Assembly (NCBI RefSeq): GCF_002192415.1
Contig: NZ_CP021780.1
Span: 1,860,001 to 1,924,000 of the forward strand
Length of the DNA stretch: 64,000 bases
Reading direction: 5' to 3'
Origin: Paenibacillus donghaensis
Lineage (GTDB): Bacteria > Bacillota > Bacilli > Paenibacillales > Paenibacillaceae
Shown here: positions 1-6,672 of the stretch, one piece after another
How the letters are laid out: each line of letters begins with the position of its first letter
Position numbering within the stretch: position 1 is the first letter of the stretch
Translations under genes and position numbers: made by a program
The notes under the pieces: model-generated
Databases searched by the model: none
What the model was told of the DNA's origin: nothing
The model's input: only the letters and a program-made list of their open reading frames with translations

Positions 1-2
1 CC

Positions 3-83
3 CAGCTGATTTATGCCGCTGCGGCGGGAAGCAGGGCGGCGGCAGGCATCAACCTGGAGCTGACAGAAGAAGACTTCGTGTAG
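3..83 (+). CDS. C-terminal end of a probable thioredoxin reductase-like FAD/NAD(P) oxidoreductase (partial)
   Basis: Only the last 26 codons are in the window; the frame is open from the left edge to a TAG at 81-83. The tail has an Ala/Gly-rich helix (IYAAAAGSRAAAGINLEL) that resembles the C-terminal FAD-contacting helix of thioredoxin reductase-like flavoproteins, where a run such as AAGEGxxAAxxIN is usual. The assignment rests on this short helix alone, so the exact family is uncertain. It lies 47 bases upstream of the methyltransferase gene on the same strand and could be co-transcribed with it. Confidence 0.4.
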   Translation, partial: QLIYAAAAGSRAAAGINLELTEEDFV

Positions 84-130
84 GATTTCCGGCAAGGATT
101 ACAGATTTACAATAAGAAGGGATGATTGGA

Positions 131-1024
131 ATGATAACCGATTTGTTCAATACAAACCTCTGGGCACAGGCCTGGAACGAAGACCTCACCACCTCCGTGA
201 ATAAGATGAAGCAAGCCGGTATTGATAGAACGCGTTCCTTCGACAACCGGGCCGATAGCTTCAACAAGCAGGTGTTCAGTGAAGAGGGCAGACAGCGGGC
301 ACGCCGGATTACCCAGTGGCTGACCGGGCAGGGCGTAGCCTTCAAGGATAACACGATCCTGGATATTGGAGCGGCTTCGGGCGGCTTTACAGTTCCTTTT
401 GCCGAGGAAGGAGGAAGGGTTACCGCTGTTGAACCTAATCTGCCGCTTGCCAAGCTGCTGAAGAAGAATACGAAAGACATAACGAACGGGAATGTTGAGG
501 TGGTAGTTGAAGATTTTGAAGAGATTGATGTGGCGGAAAGAGGCTGGGAACAGGCCTTTGATCTGGTGTTCGTCTCGATGTGTCCGGTGATTGCCGACTG
601 GGACAGTGTGGAGAAGGTGCTGAGCTGTGCGCGCAGGTTCTGTTATATCAGTTCGGTTGCAGGTGCCAGAGAGCATAGTCTGCTCAATGAAGTTTGGCCT
701 CTGCTTACGGAAAGGGTGCGGGAACCGGAAATGTCGGAGATGTTTTATCTGACGAACCTGCTGTATCTCAAAGGCTATTCTTTCCAGTCACTGGTGACCC
801 GGGAGATGAAGACTGCTGTGCTTACGAGAGATGCGGCACTGAAGGAAGTCATGGATATGGTAAGACTGTATCAGCTGCCTGCTGATGAACAAGCCAAGCG
901 GATCATTGCCGACTATTTGGAACAGACTTATGTGGACGATAAGGTGGCTGTCCATCAGGGCGGACGTTTCGGTAAGGTATTGATTCAGCTGGAGGACCAG
1001 AAGATGTACGGCGGAGAGCGTTAA
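131..1024 (+). CDS. Class I SAM-dependent methyltransferase
   Basis: A 297-residue soluble protein. The glycine-rich SAM-binding motif I is clear about a quarter of the way in (ILDIGAASGGFTVPFAEEGG), followed by an acidic strand end (VTAVEP) that would bind the ribose of SAM, and a motif IV region (FDLVFVSMCPVIADW). This is the Rossmann-like class I methyltransferase fold; the substrate cannot be read from the sequence. I place the start at 131 (MITDLFNTN) because AAGAAGGG ends nine bases upstream; a second in-frame ATG at 122 overlaps that ribosome binding site and is less likely. A hairpin terminator follows at 1047, so the gene ends its transcription unit. Confidence 0.8.
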   Translation: MITDLFNTNLWAQAWNEDLTTSVNKMKQAGIDRTRSFDNRADSFNKQVFSEEGRQRARRITQWLTGQGVAFKDNTILDIGAASGGFTVPFAEEGGRVTAVEPNLPLAKLLKKNTKDITNGNVEVVVEDFEEIDVAERGWEQAFDLVFVSMCPVIADWDSVEKVLSCARRFCYISSVAGAREHSLLNEVWPLLTERVREPEMSEMFYLTNLLYLKGYSFQSLVTREMKTAVLTRDAALKEVMDMVRLYQLPADEQAKRIIADYLEQTYVDDKVAVHQGGRFGKVLIQLEDQKMYGGER

Positions 1025-1046
1025 TTTAATTAGGAGAATATAGAGC

Positions 1047-1085
1047 AGACTGCCCGTTCCTTGAGGATGGTGCAGTCTATTTTTG
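1047..1085 (+). terminator. Rho-independent terminator after the methyltransferase gene
   Basis: AGACTGC at 1047-1053 pairs with GCAGTCT at 1072-1078, with further CC/GG pairs inside, and is followed by a T-rich run (ATTTTT). Confidence 0.7.
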
Positions 1086-1170
1086 TGGCTTATTCCGGCT
1101 ACTACTTAGGTTCCAGGGAGAATTTAGAGGGTTGCTTGGGACGTTTGGAGCAATTTTAGAAGCGAAGGTG

Positions 1171-1478
1171 GTTACTACTTAGGACTCCTTATAAAAAGAT
1201 TTACGCAGATTCTGTCCCATCTTTAGGGAGCCGAACAATTAGTTGCGAAACTGCATCTATTTAACCGATTTTTTCTGTTTTGGAGGAAATAAGTGCGAAT
1301 ACGCATCTATTTTAGACTTTTGAGCGTTCTAGGAGTGATTTGCTCGAAATTAGTTGCAGATTTGCACTTATTTGCCTGCTAATGGACGTTGCGGCTGAAT
1401 TTAGTTGCAGTTTCGCATCTAATTACTCGGAAGGCTCCAGGGCAGACTCTAAATCCTGGCTGGAACCTAAGTAGTAAC
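1171..1478. mobile_element. Short gene-less mobile element, copy E1 (A-type interior)
   Basis: The left end is GTTACTACTTAGG and the right end is CCTAAGTAGTAAC, a 13-bp terminal inverted repeat. The flanking 8-mers are CGAAGGTG (1163-1170) and TGAAAGTG (1479-1486), 6 of 8 identical, consistent with an eroded target duplication. Inside are four 20-bp dyads of the form TAGTTGC-N6-GCATCTA at 1240-1259, 1290-1309, 1351-1370 and 1402-1421, with different central bases. There is no plausible gene. The interior matches E2 (6096-6342) and E9 (20887). Another GCTACTACTTAGG end at about 1097 suggests older nesting. Confidence 0.7.
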
Positions 1479-1537
1479 TGAAAGTGCAATTAATTTCAGC
1501 TAGATCTCCAGTCAGCGGGAGAATAAGTGCAATTCTG

Positions 1538-2020
1538 GTTACTACTTAGGACCCGGGTCTCGATATAGGTTTGAACGTTCTAAGTCCAAAACCCGTCCTC
1601 CCTAAATCCGCAATTTCAAGTAACAGGGTCTGTAATGAGCATCCAAACTCTGATGTAAGTCCAAATGGGTATGTATTGTGGGGGCGACGTGTGTTTAGGG
1701 ATGTTTAGTGGTACTAACGGACTGCATAGCCTCTATATGGATGAAACAGGCTAATATTACGAATTAACGGACTGTATAGCCTGTATTGAGCTCAAAACCG
1801 CCGAATACAAGGGTGTTTGGAGCACATAAGGGCAGTATAGCCTGTATTGAGCTCAAAACCGCCGAATACAAGGGTGTTTGGAGCACATAAGGGCACTGGA
1901 GTCCGTAACTCCCGCAAAAGTGGCGTCAGCAGCGGAATAAGGGTATCAGAGTCCGTAATTCTCCGAAAGGTGCGCTAGCAATGAACTAGCGGTAGAAATT
2001 CCCTTTCTGGACCTAAGTAC
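1538..2020. mobile_element. Short gene-less mobile element, copy E7 (B-type interior, eroded right end)
   Basis: It begins GTTACTACTTAGGACCC directly after CAATTCTG (1530-1537) and ends near ACCTAAGTAC at 2011-2020. The right flank CATCTATT is the expected second half of the target dyad, but the right 8-mer (CCTTTTTG) no longer matches the left one. The interior carries several AACGGAC-N6-AGCC motifs in both orientations and a 61-bp tandem duplication. Its right-end sequence (ACTAGCGGTAGAA...) is shared with copy E6 at 21.8 kb. No gene is seen in it. Confidence 0.5.
1774..1895. repeat. Two exact tandem copies of a 61-bp unit
   Basis: The segment starting GTATAGCCTG at 1774 is repeated in full from 1835, ending GGGCA at 1895. 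The period is 61 bp and the copies appear identical. The unit includes part of the AACGGAC-N6-AGCC motif. Confidence 0.9.
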
Positions 2021-2120
2021 CCTTTTTGCATCTATTTCCTCCAAAACAGGGGAAGTTAGATGCGGTTTTGCAACTAATTAATGGTTCGAACTTATGAAAC
2101 TCGCTCAATGACTTTACTAT

Positions 2121-2603
2121 TTATATTGTTCGTTCAAGTTTCACTGCAAAATTAGGTTTGGTTACGTATTCCATATAAGTTGTGTTTCCGCTAAAATCCA
2201 GATAAGCTTGAAATCGGGTTCGTATGGCTGGAGCTGTAATCAATTCCAATACTTCATTTTTGTCAACCCAGCGGCTATCTGAAGTTTCATCGGAAGTACC
2301 CAATTCTCCACCCAAGGGCTTGCATGTGAAATCCAGCATTACCTTAGTTGGAACATCGGTCACTCCGTCATGCCATTTATAAGTTGCTGTATTTGAATAG
2401 ACGCCTACTAAAGAAGACACCATGATGTCTATTCCACTTTCCTCTTTAATCTCTCTAACTAAAGCCACTATCAGGTTTTCACCATTTTCTACTTGCCCAC
2501 CAGGAAATACCCAGCCACCATGCTGTGTCTTCACAAGTAGAACCTGCCCTTGTTCATTCTCTACAATACCACCTACTGCTACGATATGTGTTAGCATTGC
2601 CAT
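2121..2603 (-). CDS. Nudix hydrolase
   Basis: A 160-residue protein with a complete Nudix box (GGQVENGENLIVALVREI continuing into KEESGI): the pattern G-x5-E-x7-REI-x-EE-x-GI that binds Mg2+ and cleaves nucleoside-diphosphate-X compounds. The N-terminal strand and the C-terminal half are typical of a small single-domain member; the substrate is not predictable. The start is set at 2603 (MAMLTHIVAVGG) because GGGAGG lies eight bases upstream on this strand; the open frame extends further, but without a ribosome site. The gene is downstream of the LOG gene on the same strand, separated by a decayed coding fragment. Confidence 0.85.
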   Translation of the reverse strand: MAMLTHIVAVGGIVENEQGQVLLVKTQHGGWVFPGGQVENGENLIVALVREIKEESGIDIMVSSLVGVYSNTATYKWHDGVTDVPTKVMLDFTCKPLGGELGTSDETSDSRWVDKNEVLELITAPAIRTRFQAYLDFSGNTTYMEYVTKPNFAVKLERTI

Positions 2604-2643
2604 ACTTAGTACCTCCCAAAAGTTAATTATTTGCGCAGCAGGT

Positions 2644-2895
2644 TCAGCTCTGGCCGCAGCGCCTCCATCCCGTCCAGTACCGGCTATTCGGTACCCACAA
2701 CCCGCTAAGCGCGGTAAACCCCGGTTGATGATCAATAATCTGTTGATAATATTCGCTGTGCCGCTGTAGACTTTCGGTTCTGCCCTCACCAGTGACCCAG
2801 GGTTCATAATCCGTGAACATCGCCATACCGGCGGCACTAGCCTGGAAATCCTGCATCATTTGCGTTTTATCAAGCAGCAGACTAAAGAGTGGCTC
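2644..2895 (-). pseudogene. Unrecognised coding remnant between the LOG and Nudix genes
   Basis: An open frame of about 80 codons on the minus strand, with no start codon of its own, begins at the stop codon of the LOG gene and runs to a stop at 2644. The peptide (for example MMQDFQASAAGMAMFTDYEP) has protein-like composition with several Trp/Tyr residues, but I do not recognise the family. It looks like the leftover of a gene deleted at both ends. Confidence 0.3.
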
Positions 2896-3478
2896 AGGTG
2901 CGGTTCTCGTCGGTTAAATAGGTCTTGACGGCAGGAGGCGCATAGCTGGAGAACTGATCCAGCATCCCCTGTGGAGTGGTGTCGGTCAGCACAATGGAAC
3001 GGTATTTGTCGTGCATAAACTGTTCACCGGTCATGATGTCAAAGTGTGTGATCAAGGAGTCGTAATAATGATTGATGTTCAAGAGTCCGCAAGGCTTTTG
3101 GTGCAGTCCGAGCTGGGCCCAGGTAAAGATCTCGAAATATTCCTCCAGTGTGCCGGGACCGCCCGGCAGGGCGATGAAGCCGTCGGCCAGCTCTGACATT
3201 CGGAGCTTGCGCTCATGCATCGAATCGACCACAATCAATTCCGTCAGGCTGCTGTGGGCAATCTCGCGGCTGTGCAGGAAATGCGGAAGGATGCCGACCA
3301 CCTTGCCCCCCCGTTCCAATACGCCGTCAGCAACGGCTCCCATCAAACCGACACTTGCGCCTCCATAAATCAGGGTAAGGTTTCGTGCAGCGAGCTCATG
3401 GCCTAAAGCGCGGGCGCTTTCTTTATATACCGGGGATGCCCCGTCGCTTGATCCACAGAATACGGCTATACTTTGCAT
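2894..3478 (-). CDS. LOG family protein (cytokinin riboside 5'-monophosphate phosphoribohydrolase-like)
   Basis: A 194-residue Rossmann-fold protein, the usual length for the family. It shows the N-terminal nucleotide-binding segment (VFCGSSDGASP...LIYGGASVGLMG) and the signature PGGxGTxxE as ALPGGPGTLEEYFEIFTW, whose Glu and the upstream Arg (HERKLRM) form the active site. LOG proteins cleave nucleoside 5'-monophosphates to free base and ribose 5-phosphate; many bacterial members were once mislabelled lysine decarboxylases. The start at 3478 has AAAGGAGAG upstream. It is transcribed divergently from the blaI-type gene, with about 160 bases between the two starts. Confidence 0.88.
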   Translation of the reverse strand: MQSIAVFCGSSDGASPVYKESARALGHELAARNLTLIYGGASVGLMGAVADGVLERGGKVVGILPHFLHSREIAHSSLTELIVVDSMHERKLRMSELADGFIALPGGPGTLEEYFEIFTWAQLGLHQKPCGLLNINHYYDSLITHFDIMTGEQFMHDKYRSIVLTDTTPQGMLDQFSSYAPPAVKTYLTDENRT

Positions 3479-3571
3479 GAATTCTCAATCTCTCCTTTAG
3501 GGAAAATAGTCTATGGAACATAGGTTAGTCACGTCATTATATCACAGGGTCTGGAAAATGTGGGAGCCGGG

Positions 3572-3618
3572 TTGTTTTTCGTTTCTACAAGTCGTATAAT
3601 GAAAAACGAGTTGTAGAA
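3572..3618 (+). promoter_or_regulatory. Promoter with overlapping BlaI-type operator dyad
   Basis: TTGTTT (3572-3577) and TATAAT (3595-3600) are spaced by 17 bases. A perfect 8-bp inverted repeat, TTCTACAA (3583-3590) and TTGTAGAA (3611-3618), straddles the -10. BlaI/MecI repressors bind TACA/TGTA dyads, so this is the likely autoregulatory site of the gene that follows. Confidence 0.75.
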
Positions 3619-3640
3619 TCGAAAGGGGTTGAGTAACGAA

Positions 3641-4012
3641 ATGCATATTACTGCCGCTGAAATGGAGATTATGCAGATTCTGTGGAGCACGGCCAACCGA
3701 ATGACAACCAAAGAAATCATGGAGCAATTGCCAGACAAGAAGGCTACAACAATTCTCACGCTTACTGGCAGACTTATCGACAAAGGCGTGCTGCAATCCG
3801 TCAAGCTAGGTCGCTCGCATGCACATGAATATTGGCCGGCTGTCAGCGAAGGCGATTACCGCAAACAGCAGACGCACAGCTTCCTGCATTCCATACACAA
3901 AGGGTCAGCCAAAAGTCTGATTAGCGCCTTATTTCAGGATGAGAATCTGAGCAAAAGCGACATCGACGAGCTTCGCGAATTCATCAACGGAGAGGCGGAG
4001 AAGCATGACTGA
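3641..4012 (+). CDS. BlaI/MecI/CopY family transcriptional repressor
   Basis: A 123-residue winged-helix repressor. The N-terminal half matches the family: ITAAEMEIMQILWS, then the recognition segment TTKEIMEQLPDKKATTILT and a wing (LIDKGVLQSVKLGRSH). The C-terminal half is the dimerisation and protease-cleavage region. An upstream in-frame TTG at 3629 abuts the AAAGGGG ribosome site too closely, so I use ATG 3641. The gene overlaps the BlaR1-like gene by 8 bp, and a dyad overlapping its promoter is the likely operator. By family, a signal sensed by the partner membrane protease inactivates this repressor and derepresses both genes. Confidence 0.88.
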   Translation: MHITAAEMEIMQILWSTANRMTTKEIMEQLPDKKATTILTLTGRLIDKGVLQSVKLGRSHAHEYWPAVSEGDYRKQQTHSFLHSIHKGSAKSLISALFQDENLSKSDIDELREFINGEAEKHD

Positions 4013-5882
4013 CTGGCTGCTCGGCACCACGCTTGCCGGAAGTATCGCAAGTCTGGTGTTGATCGTACTCCGAAGCAGGCTGGCGAAACTCCTGGGCGGC
4101 CGCCGGTATTACGCTCTCTGGCTTATGGTACTGCTGCTGTATCTTATCCCGCTGCAGTTAGATATCCAGGCATTTAGCCCGCAGCGGGAGGTCTATGTTG
4201 AACAAACCGGCGGATATCCGGCTGTCACCCCGGAGACCACAGGCAGTTCTGGCAACATGGAAGCAGCAGCTTCTTCTACGCTTGTGGCTGAGAATCGTAT
4301 ACCGGCTGATCACTTCTCGTTGTCCGCAGACCAGTGGCTGCTAATCATCTGGGCGACCGGCGCTGCCTTAATGTTAGGCCGGTATTTCCTAGGGTATGTC
4401 CGCTTTAAGCAAACCGTAACTCAAACAGTAGTCCATTCTAGCCTTAAAGGGCATATACCCGTAGTGGTCAGCAGCCATATTCACTCACCTATGCTGATCG
4501 GATTCCGGAAGCCGAGAATTGTGATGCCTGATAAGATCGTTGGTTCTTCGGCATACCAGCTCGCGCTGGAGCATGAAAGGATCCATCATCAGCAGAAAGA
4601 CGCATGGATCAAGCTGCTGGCCGTGGTAGTAAACTCCGTGCACTGGTATAATCCGCTGTCTTATCTGGCCTTGTCCTATGCTGCAGAAGCCTGCGAATAC
4701 GCTGTGGATGAGCAGATTACCAGGCAGATGAAGCCGGAAGACAAGAAGCGCTACAGTGAGATGATCCTGTATTATGCCTCACAGAGGGTATATGCCATGA
4801 ACAACAGTCTTGCTCAGCCCAAAAAACAGCTCTACAGGAGGTTTAGCCTAATTATGACCAAGGATAAAAACAGCCCTAAATCAGCTGTCGCTGGTGTGAT
4901 GCTGGCGGTGATTCTCGCTGTAGTTTCAGTCTTCGCTTCCTCTGCGGTGTTCGCAGAGCCGCCCAAAGCGCTTAAATTATACGCAGGTGCCATGAGAACT
5001 TATTACGATCCCACTAAACCGCTTGAGGAAAATGTGCAACATACGTTGGGCCACTATTTTGCCAACAAGATGCGAGTAACTGAAGGTCCCGTGTATATTG
5101 ACGCCAATGGGCTGAAGATAGATTATTATAACCGAACCCAGCCTTACTATAGGATCACCAAGAAGTGGCAGGATAATAACGTGGATATCGCGGACAGTGC
5201 TGCTCTTACGCTTTCGGTGAAAGGGCGCGAGCTCAAGGTGGCTTTTGCCGGCAAGGCAGCCGCGTATAAGAATGATGAAATAATCAAGGAAATGATTGTG
5301 AATCAAATTACTTTTGAACTGGCTAATGATAATCATGCTTTTATCGACGAATTGTTACAGCGCGGGGTATATGTGATAGATGAGGTGGTGGCTGCGAAAG
5401 ACTTTGCTTTTCAAGTCAGGACTGCGAGTAACAACGAAATAATAACATCTAACCCAAAGAATTTTGGTTATGTCGGCTGGAAACCCCTTACCGATTATGA
5501 TGCCAAGAGTGAAACAAGCAAGCTATTCAGTGGGATGGTCACTCTTCCTGCAATCGGGAATACAAGTGACGGCACAGAGGGCAAGGTGATTGGCAAAGCT
5601 CTGGTGCTGAAGAGCGGGAAGACATTAACTATTGATGTGAAGGAAACCACGGACCTTACGCCAACCGTCAGCCTGAGTATTGTGGATCAGACTACAGGTG
5701 AGCTGGTGTACTGGGAGCCGGCGGCTCCAAGCGGCTGGAGGTATATTTATACACCAAGTAAGCCCTATGTCGGACACTCCTTTAAGGTGATAGCCAGCGC
5801 CAGCGGAGAGCAGCAGGATCAGGTGTCAATGGAGATTTTTACGTACAAGATCGGCGAGTGGGAAACGAGTGTAACCCGATAA
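4005..5882 (+). CDS. M56 family (BlaR1/MecR1-like) membrane metalloprotease sensor
   Basis: A 625-residue membrane protein. Hydrophobic segments lie near residues 1-25, 35-50, 105-125 and 300-320. The cytoplasmic zinc-protease domain holds the HExxH motif (ALEHERIHHQQKD) followed by the usual NSVHWYNPLSYLA and EYAVDEQ segment. In BlaR1 the C-terminus is a penicillin-binding domain; here the roughly 300 extracellular residues after SAVFAEPPK show no SxxK/KTG pattern that I can see and are unlike it, so the ligand may not be a beta-lactam. It is translationally coupled to the repressor gene by an ATGACTGA overlap. Confidence 0.8.
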   Translation: MTDWLLGTTLAGSIASLVLIVLRSRLAKLLGGRRYYALWLMVLLLYLIPLQLDIQAFSPQREVYVEQTGGYPAVTPETTGSSGNMEAAASSTLVAENRIPADHFSLSADQWLLIIWATGAALMLGRYFLGYVRFKQTVTQTVVHSSLKGHIPVVVSSHIHSPMLIGFRKPRIVMPDKIVGSSAYQLALEHERIHHQQKDAWIKLLAVVVNSVHWYNPLSYLALSYAAEACEYAVDEQITRQMKPEDKKRYSEMILYYASQRVYAMNNSLAQPKKQLYRRFSLIMTKDKNSPKSAVAGVMLAVILAVVSVFASSAVFAEPPKALKLYAGAMRTYYDPTKPLEENVQHTLGHYFANKMRVTEGPVYIDANGLKIDYYNRTQPYYRITKKWQDNNVDIADSAALTLSVKGRELKVAFAGKAAAYKNDEIIKEMIVNQITFELANDNHAFIDELLQRGVYVIDEVVAAKDFAFQVRTASNNEIITSNPKNFGYVGWKPLTDYDAKSETSKLFSGMVTLPAIGNTSDGTEGKVIGKALVLKSGKTLTIDVKETTDLTPTVSLSIVDQTTGELVYWEPAAPSGWRYIYTPSKPYVGHSFKVIASASGEQQDQVSMEIFTYKIGEWETSVTR

Positions 5883-5892
5883 AATGTGCCAT

Positions 5893-5930
5893 GAACAGTG
5901 GGGCTGCTATGGCAGTTCTGCTGTTTATTT
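5893..5930 (+). terminator. Likely terminator after the BlaR1-like gene
   Basis: AACAG at about 5893 pairs with CTGTT near 5922, with a GCTGC/GCAGT inner stem, then TTATTTG. The stem is imperfect. Confidence 0.45.
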
Positions 5931-6095
5931 GTAAATATAAGAATTTATATGTGGCTCAAAACCAAAATCAGCGGTTGACCCCTTGTGAATGATGCCCGCT
6001 ACGGGTTAGGAGGGTTCTTCCGATCGCTGTTAAAGCCCGATTTCCTTATTGTAACCTGCAGATTCAGTTCCATGATAGTCTCATATGTCCAGTCC

Positions 6096-6342
6096 AAAGA
6101 ATTAGTTGCGAAACTGCATCTATTTAGCCGTTTTTTTCTGTGTTGGAGGAAATAAGTGCGAAAACGCACCTAATTTAGGATTTTGAGTGTAATAAGCTTG
6201 TTTTACTCGAATTTAGTTGCAGATATGCACTTATTATCCTGATAATGGGTGTCTCGGCTGAAATTAGTTGCAGTTTCGCATCTAATTCGACCGACGATTC
6301 CAGGGCAACACTCTAAATCCTGGCTGAATCCTAAGCAGTAAC
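6096..6342. repeat. A-type repeat block E2 (left end missing)
   Basis: This is a diverged direct copy of the interior of E1: the same four dyads (TAGTTGC-N6-GCATCTA type) occur in the same order with the same spacing. It ends with CCTAAGCAGTAAC at 6330-6342. No GTTACTACTTAGG left end is present; the sequence to the left (5931-6095) is unrelated spacer with nothing recognisable. Confidence 0.6.
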
Positions 6343-6352
6343 GAAATGTGAG

Positions 6353-6390
6353 AATAAGCCACTCTTCCTATAGCGGAAGAGTGGCTTATT
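6353..6390. terminator. Orphan 16-bp perfect hairpin
   Basis: AATAAGCCACTCTTCC (6353-6368) and GGAAGAGTGGCTTATT (6375-6390) are perfectly complementary around a 6-base loop. It looks like a bidirectional terminator but sits almost 500 bases from the nearest gene end, just outside repeat block E2. Confidence 0.6.
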
Positions 6391-6468
6391 TGATGAGGTA
6401 TAGGTTACTACGTAAGGCCCTCCGCTCTGTTCACTCGTATAGTCAACCGCTGATTTTTAGATTGAGCC

Positions 6469-6600
6469 TTATATGTTCTACACTATAATTTATCCTTCTA
6501 TTTCTCGCTGAAACGGATACCTGAAAGCGATACGTAGTATCGCTGCTTCGGAAGCATACGCTTTACAGAGGGCGGCGAAGCCGTTTCTACTTGTTACCCC
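6469..6600 (+). repeat. Structured ~130-bp repeat, copy 1 (upstream of the yesN-like gene)
   Basis: It shares sequence over its whole length with 57819-57945. Predicted pairings conserved in both copies are GAAACGG (6510-6516) with CCGTTTC (6581-6587), AGCGATAC with GTATCGCT (6526-6544), GCTT-CGG-AAGC (6545-6555) and CGGC-GAA-GCCG (6573-6583). The last competes with the first for CCG. It could be a small RNA, a leader element or a MITE. Confidence 0.6.
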
Positions 6601-6672
6601 CACAGAAAGTGCTGTGCAGGAGATCGAGTCTAGAACGTAGAACCCTGTTCAACAAGAAAGGCAGGTGCAGAA

